A stretch of 64,000 nt of DNA from Prorocentrum cordatum (taxonomy: Eukaryota; Sar; Dinophyceae; Prorocentrales; Prorocentraceae). The first letter of the stretch is position 1, and each line of letters begins with the position of its first letter. The notes beneath the pieces were generated by a model that had not been told where the DNA came from, did no database searches, and saw only the letters and a list, made by a program, of their open reading frames with translations. Of this stretch, positions 34,326 to 47,160 are shown one piece after another. The DNA is taken from NCBI GenBank assembly GCA_963575745.1, contig CAUYUJ010018300.1, forward strand, positions 46,001-110,000, written 5' to 3'. Made by a program: the position numbers and the translations under genes.

Positions 34326-34464
34326 CTGGGAACTCTGACCCACAACACAGGCACGGTGGCGGGATAGACCGAAGGCCATTAGATAGAGAACTCCTTTCTG
34401 TCGCACCCCAGGGCGTGTCGGTAGAGCAGTCTGGGCGGTTCCCCAAAGACCTCCTCACGACTTA

Positions 34465-34760
34465 GAATCCTGAAACTTGAAACGCGCACCAGTTACAAGA
34501 ACGGGGCATAGGTGATTTACTGGAGCTATCGCCTTACAGCTGCGCGCATTAGTCTGAAAAGCTTGCAACGCTTACAAGGATGACGGGGGGACTTTTCAAA
34601 ATTGAGATATTGCCTCAGCGCCGCGCACATGCGTCCTGAAACTTAGCGACAGCTTCAAGGATGGAGGGAGGGTCCTTCTCAAAATGGGGCTCTCGCCGTA
34701 GCGTCCGAACTTGACACGAATACAAGGATGGAAGATGGCTCCTTTTCCGAGCGGGGTCTT
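34465..34760. repeat. ~80-bp degenerate tandem repeat
   Basis: Units share TCCTGAAACTT, TACAAGGATG, CTTTTCAAAAT(T/G) and GCGCGCAT/CGCGCACATG words. About four diverged copies. Confidence 0.6.
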
Positions 34761-34857
34761 CGTTCCAGGCCTTCTCGATATTCAACATACCCCGTAACTC
34801 CCCTCGCGGGGGTAAGAACCAATTGGATGCAGTTTACTCTTTGGATCGTCGCGCTGT

Positions 34858-34970
34858 TCCCTCCTCCTCCTCCTCCTCCTCCTCCTCCTCCTCCTCTTCC
34901 TCCTCCTCCTCCTTCCCTTCCCTTTCCTCCTCCTCCTCATCATCATCTTCCTCCTCTTATCGCGGCTTGT
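34858..34970. repeat. (CTC/TCC)n microsatellite
   Basis: TCCTCC run with TTCCC and ATCATC breaks. Confidence 0.93.
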
Positions 34971-36937
34971 CGCTGGTGTGTTTGAAAACGACCTCCCGAA
35001 GCCAAATTCGACGATCAACGTCGGGGTTGAAACAAAAAACAACGCAGGATATAGCCCATGATGTCCGCGAAAGTAGGCGGAGGCCTACGGAGGTCCACCC
35101 CTGAGGCTGCTGGGAGTTCCCAGGAGGCTCTCGAAAATCGGTGGTGCCAGGAACAACCGAAGACTTCGTTCCTTCAGGTTCGATCTTCGAGCTCCACCCC
35201 CACGAACGCGCCTTTGAAGTCGTGGCTCATTCGCGACCAGCATTGTATCCTGGGCGGCTTTGTGACGGCCCCGAGGCCTGAAAATTAAGTGAGGAGGGAA
35301 GTGAATAGGAGGAGAGGAGAAGGAGGAGGGATGAGGAGGAGGATGGAGGACTACAAGCGCAGGAATGTGAGAGGGAGGATTGAGGTGGAGGAGCGAGCGA
35401 GCACGCGAGGGCGAGGCGCGGCTCTGTCTTCGCGCCCCCCCTGGCCTGGAGCCTGGGCCCCCCTCCGGCCGGCAACCTGGCCGTCGCAAGGGGGCTCACC
35501 ACCGTGTTCGCTCGTGAGGAGCTCTCCCCTCCTGGGCGGCGATGGGGATGGAGGGCAGGCGGTGGAGGCGGGCTGGTGGGTCTGGCACCGCGCTGGGCTG
35601 GGTGGGCTGATCGGCGAGGCTGCGGGTGAGCTGGTTGGCATGGCGTGGCCGGCTGGTGTTCGCACACTGTGGGCCTCCAACTAGGGCATTGTGCTGTTCA
35701 GATCCCCACGAGGTGTGGGCATCTGTGGACTTACTTCTGTTGTTGTTGTTGATGCTGTCGTTGTTATTGGGTTGATTTTTCCTTTTGCCCATGGTGTGAT
35801 TACTATTGAATTAGACATCGTATCATTATATCCGGATGGTCTTTTGGGCGTCCGCCCCGCGGGGCGGTCCACCACGGCGCGGTGCTGGCTCGAGCCCCCA
35901 GGGCGTCCCCTGCGAGGAGTCTGGGGCCAAAAAGTGATGACAGTTTGAGGACGGGAGTTTCCCGTCGAGAGCGGGGATGCTTGGGAACTGCGGAGGGTGA
36001 CGACAATATCGCGCATAATAAAAGATACACGAGGAGGACGCCCGATGAGGATGCACGATGCAGTCAACCCGCACAAGAAGGGCGCACGATAAGGAGGCAA
36101 GGGCCCCGGGAGGCCCTGCGCGGCCAGCGTGGGCGCCCCAGGAAGGGCCGAAGGGCCAGGAGGCAAGGGCCACCTTGGAAGATTGGAGAACTGCTCGTCC
36201 CTCCTACGCGGGCCGACTGCATCACACCTGGAGCATCCGGCCGTCGTTTGGGCGCCCGTCCCCGAGGCTGGGCCACATGGTCACTCACTCACTCACAAGC
36301 CATACGCCGTCCGGCGCGTGGGCGCGCCTTCCCCCTCCTCCTCCTCCTCCTCCTCCTCCTCCTCCTCCTCCTCCTCCTCTTGATCAATTTAGCTGGCGCA
36401 GCGTTTCACCCATTGCTGTCTGGCCACACGGTGCGGTGCAAGTTGGCCCCCCTGGCTGCCAGCCTCGTCCCCAAAGACAGGTTCACAGCCATTTTCGCTT
36501 GTAAGCAACACTCCCCCACTTTGGGGGACGGAGGCAGGCAGCGGGGGTAGGCGGGTTCGTGCGGTGGCGGGTTGGGCGGGGTGGACGGGTTGGGCTGCTT
36601 GGCAGGTTTGCGGGCGGGCAGGGTGGGCTGGATGGGCTGGTCGGGCTGGCTGGTGCTGGCTAGGGCAAGTGGTTTCGATGTAGCAAGTGCACTCATGGAG
36701 CCGTTCCTCGAAGGGGGCTCACGCTCGGGACTGGTCTAACTCAGCCAGCCCCGTATCAAGCCCGGTGGGGACTTCAGAACCACCCGCGAGCTGAGAGGGC
36801 CAGGGAGTCGCCAGCACATAGTCGTTGTGGTGCTTGGTTCCAAATTAGCGCGGGTAAATGAAACGCTCATCCAACTGAGGTAGTAACGGGCTGAGCGCCG
36901 CTGGAGTGTGCGTTTAGGACTGTCATGAGGCAGTCTC
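34971..36937. other. unassigned segment
   Basis: Several 70-220 codon frames on both strands but no recognised domain. Contains a (CTC)n run at 36332-36379 and short GT(T)-rich and GGCGGG-rich words. I could not assign any gene. Confidence 0.4.
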
Positions 36938-36970
36938 ATGGACCCTTGGACCCTTGGACCCTTGGACCCC
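36938..36970. repeat. 10-bp (TGGACCCTTG) repeat
   Basis: Three perfect consecutive decamers plus a partial one. Confidence 0.85.
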
Positions 36971-38613
36971 GACGTATTTGGTGATGGTGTCTCCCAGGGC
37001 TGCATTGGCACCCACTCGGCAAAGATCGGGTGGGCATTTTGCAAAGATAGGGTGGGCAATTGTCCCAATACAGGTTACGCACGTGGTGCGAATACTCCAA
37101 GACCGTTGCCTGGCCGAGTCCGAAAACACTGAGCGAGAAGCCAGGGGCTCGAATAGCAGTCACTAGCGTTCTGGGGTCTGTGGAGGGCACGGATGTGCTT
37201 GGAGAGTCGGAACCCCAAGCCAAAACTCGACCAACACGTGTACAAAAACGGCACCCCAGAAAATGGGCGTCAGGCTGGCAGAAATGTGATATATCGAAAA
37301 CGCATTGAAAACGCAATGAGCCCGTACACTTGACGTGGAGATAGGGGCGCGGGCCGATCCTGGCCGCGAAAACGTAACAGCCACGGCGCCCAGAACCTAA
37401 GTTCAGAACGTCGATCTTCCAACGAATAAAACCGCCCTCGGCGTCTTGACAAACATCTTGTCTCAGCCACCCTCCCCTTGCTGGGCGGCCCGGTCCTGCT
37501 TCGCGTGGTGCTGCTGCTGCTGCGGCGGCCTCCCGCCGACGCCGTCCATGGGCGCCGCTGGGGCGGGGGCGGGGCTGGCGGCTGCCCCCCCACGACCCCG
37601 GGAGGGCGCAGAGGAGCGCAGGGGAGGACGCGGAGGAGCACAGAGACGGACGGGGGGCGGACGGGGGGGACGGAGGAGGACGGAGGAGGGAGGAGGACGG
37701 AGGACGAGCTCGGACGGGGGCGGAGGATGGAAAACCGAGGGCGAGGGACGGAGACGGAGGATGAACCACAGAGGAAGATGGAGGTATATGGGAGGATGAG
37801 GAAGAGGAGGCCCTGGGGACTGGGGCCTGGAAGATTTCGGTGGTGTTCGGCTATCCTCCAGGCTCTCGGGCGGTTCTGGACGTCTTCAGAAATTCTCAGA
37901 TGCTGTCCTGCAGCTCTCAGGGGCTTTCGGGCTTCCTCTGAGTTTTTGGAATGTTTTCAAAGGCCCTCTGAAAAACAATCGTCGGAGGGTGAGGTCGTCC
38001 GGGAAGGCTCCTGGGCTTTCGCAAGGGCTTGGGAATCGTCCGAAACTTTGAAGGGGGCGTGGTCTGGAGTATTCCAGTGCAGTCGGGCGCCCTCACAAGC
38101 CCAGCTGGAGGGAGAAGGGGAAGAGGAGAGGAGGAAAAGGGTTGGGAGTTTCCTGAAGGTTGTGTGGAGATCCCCGAGGCTTGGGAGGGATCTCGGAGGG
38201 TGTGGAGGTTCCTAAAGTCTGGGGGAGCAGCAGCACGGACCCCATCCCTCCTCCTCCTCCTTCTCCTTCTCCTTCTCCTCCTCTTCCTCCTCCCCTCGCC
38301 CCATCCCCTCCCATCACCAATATGATGGCCATCATGCAGCGGTGGCAGACGCCCCGACGGCTAGTGTGCACAAATATGAATACTAACTTCTGTACCTCCC
38401 TCACTTCCCCTCTTAACCCCTCCCCTCCCAGCCCTCTCCTCCCTCACTCTCGCGCCCCCTGCTTCCGCTCACTGGCTCCTCTGTTAATTTCCCTGCAGCG
38501 ATGACCCATGCACCGATGTCATATTTCAGAAGATAAGAGCGGGGAGTCGGCAGGCTCCGTCCTCTCCTCACTAACTCCCGCCCCTCCCCTGCCCCCTCTA
38601 GTTAGAATTCGGA
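36971..38613. other. unassigned segment left of the LTR element
   Basis: A minus frame at 37769-36936 is uninterrupted for 277 codons, but its first half is (GGACGGAGGA)n repeat (37590-37800) and the rest shows no known motif. A tail repeat (GCAAAGATCGGGTGGGCA-type, twice at 37018-37055) suggests non-coding DNA. 38245-38310 is TCC-rich. Confidence 0.4.
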
Positions 38614-39126
38614 TGTAAGGTAGGCTTCTCGAGCGGGTCCCTGTAAAGATCCCTTAGGAGCCCTTCACTAGCGTTCCAAACTTAGGCTTCTTGGGGCATC
38701 TCATTCGCCTGTGCTTGTATACACCCGAACTGCATCCTCATGGCATAACTAAAAAAACAAAATATATTCCGTTATCTCAACGTCCACACTTAAGAAGTTG
38801 ATCATCATCCATAGCTTGGATCCTTCTGGGATACGGTTTCTATTGATATGCCGAGTTTGGGAGCGGAGCCTCCAAGGAGGCTTCATCCACAGACCGCACC
38901 GCTTACGCGCGCGCACTGGTCAGGCTACTACACCAGATCGACTTGATTTCGATATTTACACCAGATACCAACAGCTACTGCAGGACTGGTTTCGAGACCC
39001 ACATCGGATATCAATGAGTTGGAATATTCATCGCAACATTGGTCTTCGCACATGCAGCAGACAACGGCAACCTCCCGGCTTGATCTTCGACAGTATGCGA
39101 AGGATGTGCCTCCAGGTTGGAGGCCA
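38614..39126 (+). repeat. 5' LTR of copia element
   Basis: Begins TGTAAGGTAGGCTTCTCGAG and ends CCTCCAGGTTGGAGGCCA. It aligns end to end with 48482-48992, including CTCGCCTGTGCTTGTA-like, AGACCGCACCG and GCGCGCACTG blocks. Confidence 0.88.
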
Positions 39127-39469
39127 AGGGCCTACCCCATCAAAGAGTACAAAGAGTACTTCGTGTTCTGGGGATGACTCACCAAGCTGGCTGGCTCAAG
39201 ATCACATTGGACATGCGATCATGTATCGACTGGAAGGAGGTGCGCTACGGATAGCTCAATCTTTGACTATTCAGCGGCCACGCCCCGGCACAGGACAGAA
39301 CGCCAGCTACGAAGAACTTGAAGCAATTCCTCTGGACACCCAAGCCGCGTCATGGATCATAACGGCCATCAGGTTGCACCAGCTTATCCTTCAGGAGTCA
39401 AGGTCTTGATCGCGAAGCTTAAGAAACCCTAGTATCTGGACGACCAGGATTTGGCCTGGACCAGTCTCG

Positions 39470-40024
39470 ACAAGTGCTCTGTTTCACGAAACCTTATGAC
39501 ATGGATTTCTCAAATTACGTTATGGAATGGGAGGGTCTCTGTTCTGAAGCCGAGAAGCACGGAGGTCTCCAAATTGGCGACAGCGGCAAAGCATGGTCTA
39601 CCAGAACGACGGCTCTGAGATCCACGACTCACGACTCAAAGTTGGAGGAGACTTGTCACTATATCGAGATGAGTGCCCTTCAGATAAGAATTTCGAAGAA
39701 TGAGACGGCCAGCTACGATCGATATCAAGGCTACAACAAAGACCATCAACAACATGAAGGAGACGAATAATGGTCTACTACGGTCAATATGATGATGAAG
39801 ATTGGTGAGACGAGGACTACTGGCAAGAATAAGAAGATGGGTACGACGAAGCCGATGAATATCCAGAAGATCACAAAGAGCAAGAGCCTGGAGAATAGAG
39901 GTCAGTATCATGGGCAAGATAAGAAAATAGGTCACAGCAAGAAGAACAGCGAGAATCAATGTACGAAGTGCGGCAGCGAGTGGTATACTGCAGAGCAATG
40001 CCACATGAAATCTGGAGCCGGATG
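39470..40024 (+). pseudogene. copia gag with altered zinc knuckle
   Basis: Frames contain DFSNYVMEWEGLCSEAEKHG and LQIGDSGKAW (gag core) and end with a CCHC-like knuckle at 39960-40001, read CTKCGSEWYTAEQC. In the retroviral consensus C-x2-C-x4-H-x4-C the histidine position here is tyrosine (TAT). This one-base change would impair zinc binding. Gag would bind the element RNA and form virus-like particles. The reading frame is split between 39770 and 39789. Confidence 0.7.
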
Positions 40025-40954
40025 AGGAGGTCAACAACAGCCAGCTGGAGATCATCATGCCGACAGTGGGCGACAAACGAGGACCAATAATACTGGCAAC
40101 TGAACTGGAAAGGACCATGGGGACCATCCATTATATCGGGAAGCTACGGCAAAGGCTACTCACGACGACCTCAGGCACCAAGATACCAACAAGGACGAGG
40201 CAAAGGACGCCGACCGATGGGTAAGAGCGACTTTGGCCAAGTTCAACCTCAAGGGCAGAGGCAAGAAAAGCAAAGGCAAGAAAAGCAAGTACATCGTTCC
40301 AGGAGCCACGGCCAGATGCACGTGTCTTTCCCAATCACGAGTGCCAAGGATACCTCACGAGTTGATAAAGATGCCACTGGATATATCCTTTCTTCAGAAG
40401 GAGAGAATATCCATCGTGAATGACGCGAAAAGGCCAAGGCGGGCAAAGCATATCAGATGATGTTTTGACCAAATCCCCCAGCTGTCCAGATCACCAGAAC
40501 GACCACAGAAACGTGATCAAACTCGTAAGGATCTCATGAAGTTCCTAAACCACCAGGTCTTCAACGTGATGAAGCTCAACGTCAGGAACAAGTGTATGCA
40601 CCACTGACATCAACGAGTTTGGACGTTCCTCGGATCTGTCACGATTGTTGAAGAATATCTACCTCGGAGTGCGCGCAAGTGTGTCAAGCAAAGCTGTTCG
40701 GACCCTTCCTTCTTCAACTCAGCCAGCCGCAACATGTGTTTCGAGCGCACTGCCAACCACATCAATGACGCGACCCACGCCAACGAAGAGAATCACGGCA
40801 AGAATTCATCAAGCTCTACGAGTCCATGACTGACCCGATCACCATCTTTATGGATACGGATTGGATCTATACCAGAGGCGCCTAGCGAAGACGAGCACGA
40901 CATCGAGGCCAAGGAGGTAGACATCACTGCCGATCCAGAGAATGATAAGAATGT

Positions 40955-41350
40955 TGTTGTGCGCGGAATTATCTTTCACAACGACCGGTACCACAACTTC
41001 ACTGTCATCGAGGGCGTCAAGATGTACGGACTGCTGATGAGCCCTGGAGCTTCGAGGACTGATTGGCAGAGATACTTTATCCGACATCATCGAGCACATC
41101 TTGAAACACAGGCGCCTAGACAAGTACATCAAGTGGAAGGCCAGCACGAATCAGTTGACCAGCATCACTGCAGATTCGCAGAAGTCATAATAAATTGTGA
41201 TGTTTCCAATCGGTTTGCAAAGTATCAAGAAGGCAACTTTCAACGCAGATGTACTCGGACGAATTTCTGCACGATGTCCTGGATTTACTCCATTGGTCAG
41301 TTTACTCAATGCTGGATGCATCATGTGTTGTGTCGACTTCAGCAATAATG
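40955..41350 (+). pseudogene. copia aspartic protease region
   Basis: FHNDRYHNFTVIEGVKMYG, then GLLMSPGAS (41028-41054). This occupies the place of the retropepsin active-site loop (D-x-G-A), but the aspartate position reads Ser, so the enzyme would be dead. Downstream VSLLNAGCIMCCVDFSNND is in a different frame. Assignment rests on context and recalled dinoflagellate relatives. Confidence 0.55.
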
Positions 41351-43640
41351 ATAGTTGGTTGGGCATCAGGACCACAAGTGGATATATCTGTGCTCAGAGG
41401 CCACTTCTTACTGGTTCTGGACACACTCTGCTACCAATTGAACAAGTCAACCAGCCAAGAGATTGGAAGCAGGACCGACTTGTGAAGAACGAGCAGCAGC
41501 AACTTGGTCGAGCAGCCTAGCGTCAAGTACCACCATCTACAACCACGGACTTCGAGGCCTACCAGCAGCACTCACCGTACAGCACGATGTCGACAGCATT
41601 GGTAGCAGGACTGTATTGCGAGAACGAGGGCGAAGAGATACCTCCGACACCAACGCTTTTTCGACAGGTCCTGAGCACGACGCGAAACTGTTCGGCCACG
41701 AGCTCTACTCCTTCCAGAACCCTCTTGATCAACAATACTTGTAAACATGAAGTTCAATTTCAGCACCTTGGTGTAACGATACACCCACGTTTCCAGACGC
41801 GCTCTGTCCGGACGAACTCAACGACGCCAACAGTGAGTGCAAGGCGATCCCAGAGATGTCCCATGCGACTTTCGAGAACCTACCGGCTATCACCCCATCC
41901 TGTTTCTCTGAATTATCTGACGTCATCTGGGTAGGGCTTGGCAGCAGACTACAACAAATAATTGTATGGACTCGGTGTTCTGGATCCTTGCGCTGATCTT
42001 TTATCATGCTATCCGCACCCTTTGAACAGCTTGTGCTATTTCCAATAGGTCTACGGTGCGCTTGGGATCTTCGCCTGCCAGAACACCAACAACTACTACG
42101 GATAGCCGATCACCGATTTCAACAAATGGTAACTACTTACGAGCCACGATGCAAGTACTGGAGCCGAATGGGCAGTGGACGAGATCCCGAAGTTGCAGCA
42201 GAACGGCGACAACGAGAGACTGGCATGCTGAAGTTTACCTTGCACAACGCTTGCGATAACTCACAACACGATCGACATGGGGCTGTTCGAGAATCCCGAA
42301 TCATCGGCTTGTTGGACGAAGTCACCACTAGCAGCGTTGCAATATGACGAGAAGTACGGCGACCACGACTACACCACTGGCAGGCGCCGTTTCTCACCAC
42401 TACCCGACGGACATCATCATCTTAAGGAGACGAGATCATGAACACCTTCAAACTTCAGAAATTTATCAAGCGCTGCATATGCAATAACGGCCATGAAGAT
42501 CTTGTCGGTTACGATCGAGATCTACATCAGAACTATCAGGAAGGCAGCAGCAGCAGCATACTCACGGCGGTTGTGTGCTTGCGTCTGTCAGGATATCATG
42601 TCTTCATTGAAGAGATCTCGCAAACATCATCAAAGCTATTCAGCAGAAGATCAACTTGCGCCACGGGCTGAAGATGAAGAAGAGATAGTTCCCGGAACCA
42701 CTACACATGAACAGCAACTTGAACGATGGAATATGAGCGATATTCTAAGAAGTATGGATGCTCATCATAACAAGATGTTCTACGGATGCTGCACCTTCTT
42801 GGAAGACATTGATCAGCAGATGTTTAAGGCATGTATCCAGGATTTGCTTGACTATTCTGCAAGGAGCTTTATCCCCTGAAGGACAGCTAGGGGGGTTCTG
42901 AAGACTCCACGCAGTGAACTACACCATCCCACTGGACAATGGCAACGACATGTTCTCCTCGAGGTCTTCGTCATGTCAGCACTGGATATCGAGATATGGC
43001 CGACGGAAATCTACGTGTACAAGCGACTGGACCAGAAGCGAGCTAGTTTCCCAGCTGACAGATTGCTGTTCTACGGATTTTCAGACGGGAATATTCGAGT
43101 GGAGTTTTGACCAAGTGTATTGATTGCAATGACCAGGTTCTGAAGCAACTGCCTCATGACGAAATTCATTATATAGCGCAGTTTCTTGGAGAATTACAAC
43201 CAGAAGGACACAGAACGTACTCGAGAGAGCGAGAGAGATAGAGAGAGAATTACCACGAAGAGATCAACACCACAATTTTTAGCAACATTCAGAATGGCGA
43301 CTACCGACATACAGCCAAGTGATGATCCGTCAGGAAGGGTTGCACGAATTTCTGGGAGACGTTTGAGCGCTCTTAAGCCCAGCCTCGACTTGAAGGACCG
43401 ACCTGGAGAGCTCATGAAGGCAGCACCAGCTGAACAGGATCGACTACCTCGTGGAGTACATGAACGTTTCTGGCTGAACTCTTCCAAGGATCTGCGACGA
43501 TTCCTACAGGGAGCACTTCTACGCAAGGACATCGTACTCAAAGGAGTTCAAGTTGCTCGAGATTGCCCTCTTTCTCAATCACAACAACGACATCTACACG
43601 CACCAGCTATCAAGTTTCACTTGGCCTCGACGCTCAACGA
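41351..43640 (+). pseudogene. decayed internal region between protease and integrase core
   Basis: About 2.3 kb where the polyprotein should carry the integrase zinc-binding domain. Frames are short and shifted; I recognise no HHCC motif. A GAGAGAGCGAGAGAGATAGA run lies at 43220-43245. Confidence 0.45.
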
Positions 43641-44219
43641 GATTTCGCAGCGTGACCTTTTCTTTTCTTCATGTGGAAACTGGTTGTCATGCTCTTGATT
43701 GACGAGGCGATTCGATGGACCCAAACTTGTTCGAGGTCTTTATCATCTGTGAATTCGATTCTGGGGACCACCAAGACACTACTTTCTGATCAAGAAGGTG
43801 GTTTACTCAGCGATGAGGATACCCGGATGTTTGACAGACGTTCTATTGCCATGCTATTGGTCGGACGAGATGGTACTACTCCAGGTGGTCTTGTGGAACG
43901 CCGCATCGTTCTCACGAAGATTGCTCTGCTCAACTTGGGTAGACAGTTGAAGTCCGCAGGTATGAACGTCACACCTGGCGAGACCTGTCAAGAAGTTCGC
44001 GTTCCCGATTCTAAAACACTGCAGGCCACTACAAGCCCACTGTCAGCGAGACCAGACTACATCGAGCAGATGATGAGGATGCGCATGCTGGCTAACCAAC
44101 GCATTGTGCACGAACTCATTGAGGATCGAGTTGCTAGAGCAGCTCACATCAAGCAGCACAACCACAATCCAGAGGTACTCATGCCTGGCACCACCATTGA
44201 CTACTGCAGGCACCCATAG
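43641..44219 (+). pseudogene. copia integrase catalytic core (partial)
   Basis: The frame from 43671 contains LLIDEAIRW, then SDQEGGLLSDE with the second catalytic Asp at 43788-43790, then VGRDGTTPGGLVERRI with the catalytic Glu at 43896-43898. Exactly 35 residues separate them, the D35E spacing of rve-type integrases. The first Asp should lie just upstream of 43671, probably in RDLFF in another frame. The C-terminal RPDYIEQMMRMRMLANQRIV is the post-core helix seen in relatives. The frame stops at 44219. Confidence 0.78.
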
Positions 44220-46400
44220 AAAAGAAAAGAGAGAAAAAAAAAATAGCAGAGTTATTCCAGTCGGGCGAACGAATAGCAGGATCTGCTATCGCACGACATA
44301 AAGGTCAACCACTACTTGTTCCACTTCAACACATACGACGACGCGTTCTGTTGACATAGTTTCACAACTCCATCGACGACTTCAACGGCGAGGCCTTCTG
44401 TAATATTCACCATGTCAAGGAAACGCACATTTGAGTCAGATCTTGATCAGACGAAGGAGCCCGGAACAGACGAGAAGCAAGTCGAGTTGATCAACCCGCT
44501 TATGGACATTGTTGATGGCGAACCTCCAGGTAAGCTACGATGGATACCAAATCGTGTTACAGTGGACAGGTGTCAAGTCCTCAAGATGGGTGAACCTCTA
44601 TTTCGAGAAATATGCACTAACTCTCAGGAGGGTACCTCGCATATCTTAAGCAGTTTGGGCAAAAAATGCCAGGTGACACAGACGAAATCGCAAGGGCCAC
44701 GACATCAAGCAGTACATGTCCAATTTCACCATGACTTCCCGCGCAGACAAGTTTGAAAACTGGTCCACTATTATACTCTACAGTTTTGATCAGCAAAAAG
44801 AGCTACAACAAGATTTGGCACCCGAGGTGGACTGGAGCAACATCTCCAGCATCACGCCTACAGACGACAGGCAATCGCCGATGATCGGCAATCATGACGG
44901 ATAAACAACCATCTCGCAGGAGACCACTATATACACCTGTTGCTCAACCTTTACTACCAGAAACTCACCAGCCACCAGCAAACGCACCTGATATCATACC
45001 TATGCCAGCATCGAATTCACAGCAACCACAAGCGGTAGCGATACCTACGCTTATCGACGAGCCGCTATTGGAGACACATGACTCTTCATTTCTAGACCGC
45101 TCGATACCAGTGCCGGCGGACGCTAATCCTACGTTGCCACAACAGCGACCAGCTCATCAAGAGCACGAGATGGACGATATTGCAGCATCTTCTCAAGAAA
45201 GACCACCAACACCACCTGCAGCAGGAGCAGCTATCTTTGACTTAGCGGTACCATAGCCTTGGAGACCACAAGTTCCCTCTGCAGGTTCATCAAGTCAACC
45301 TCTTAAAACCATTGCCTGGAGCCCCTTCTGAGCGCAGCAGCACACATCTTGGTCAGCCAAGAAGTGCGGAGTCATTGATGACACCTACTACGACGGCCAA
45401 GCTGCCACGACTAGCACCATCCAGCTACGGCAGAGTCTACGACAGCACATCCTAGACCCTAGACCGTGGAAGACTGACCAACCTACCTACTTGGGCACCC
45501 TCGGCGAAACCAGCGAAATCAAGGACTGAACCATACTGCAGTAGTACGGGCTCATGAAGCCCATCTTCAGCGGCACCCCAAGCTAGATCAGCAACGAGAT
45601 CATCCGTGACCACAGGAGCTGCACATGCACTGGCGATTACCACGCCACAGGTAGAAGCTGGATCACTACCTAATGAAGTTCATGCACCAGTTATCGAACC
45701 TCAACAAGAAGATACTTCAACATCTAATGGTTCCCAGGCCACTATTCAGTACCCGGAGAATGTGGATAAGACTGGTGGATTGGACGACAGCCGAGTGTCG
45801 AGAAGAGATCACAACTCCAGCAGTGACAGTTCTGTTGCTGAGAAACCACCCCTTAAACAAGTATGCTTCGATAGCGACACGACAAGGAGATGGAGACGAA
45901 GGACATGAACGAGGACATCCAACTAGAGCCCTCAGCATCATAATCATGTGGACCTGGACCAGCAGGTGGAGCAGCACCTCTTCTTCCCATCGCGAGTGAG
46001 TCCGAAGGAGAAGCTCAACAGGAAATTCAAGAACCACGGGACCTACAAGGTTTTTCATTATGTCACCGGCAAGAACCGATGGTTGCTCTGTTGACTAGAT
46101 GTGGATCACAGCAACTGTACGACTTCTACCAAAAATGGAATAATAACGAGAACGAGACCTCTGTCAGCATGCTCTCGGAATATTGGAGTTGAGAGATCTT
46201 GACGTTGGAGTTGCATCAGATCCAGAATACCTCATGGACCTCTACACAGGAGACGTCTACAGTCTACAAGGCAGGTGACGACAGTACGATGTTGACCGAC
46301 GACGATTTTCGCAAGTCTCCACAATTAACTGATGAAGCAGATCACCGAGAGCTGGAAGCTTTCTGCACTCACAAGGCATACCGAAGCTGAAGAAATACTT
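44220..46400 (+). pseudogene. copia linker between integrase and RT
   Basis: Frames rich in Pro/Gln/Thr (for example 44894-45256, 45606-45908) as expected of the variable integrase C terminus and linker. Multiple frame changes. No catalytic motif. Confidence 0.55.
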
Positions 46401-47160
46401 ACCAGAAGGAGCTAACGTCGTGGACTGTATATGGGTTCGCAAGTGGCCCATAAAGTGCAAGAAGGTCAAATCACGACTGCGTGCAACAGGCTGTTTCGAC
46501 AAGCAGGAGCAAACACTGGAGAAGCAACCGAACACGGCTACGAGACTTTCACTGCGATTGGTAATGTCGATGGAATTCCGTGATGAAATTCCATGGGATG
46601 ACACGGACAACCCGTACGACATCGAGACTGATGTACCTACGGCTTTTCTTCAAGGATTGGACTACAATGAATTGAGTGCCAATGCAGGGACGCTTGAATA
46701 TGAATATCGTCGTACACGAGCGTGTCGTTATACCACCGGAGAATGCATGGAGGCACTTTCGCAAACTGACGACGGCCATGCCGGAGTATAAAATATCTGA
46801 CGCAGAACGGGGCCACTATGTTAAATTTGGTATTCGAGCTGCGCATAGTTTCACGGATGCACCATTGATCCTTCAACTGACCATCATATTATGCCTTAAG
46901 ACTGAGACAGTTGCTAGAAGCTCAGAGCTAGATGACAAAAATTGCAGATCACAAGATGCACGACCATGCGGAAGTGGATCAAGGATACTTTGACTGAAAG
47001 ACTTGGAGAGATAAAGTTGCAGCAGCTGCCATATACACATGCAGGAATTCAACTGGAAAGGCTTAATCAAGATTGTCTACGACTCCATCAGCAATGATTT
47101 TGCAGCAACCTCACAGCCTACAAGATTCCAGAAGACCGCCTGAAGGTACCAGACAATTTG
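46401..47160 (+). pseudogene. copia reverse transcriptase (RVT_2), broken
   Basis: KKVKSRLRATGCFDKQEQTL and TATRLSLRLVMS are the fingers region. Motif A DVPTAFLQG has its Asp at 46630-46632. A frame change then gives VIPPENAWRHFRKLT and SFTDAPLILQLT (matching the YGLNDAPLAWQ-like block). Where the (Y/H)VDD box should be, near 46950, only a decayed MHDH-like remnant is visible, so the polymerase site is lost. KWIKDTLTERLGE and QLPYTHAGIQLERLNQDCLR follow. Confidence 0.8.

Noticed and set aside
36936-37769. 277-codon minus-strand frame
   Set aside because: N-terminal half is a GGACGGAGGA repeat, the remainder has no recognised motif, and it contains small tandem repeats.
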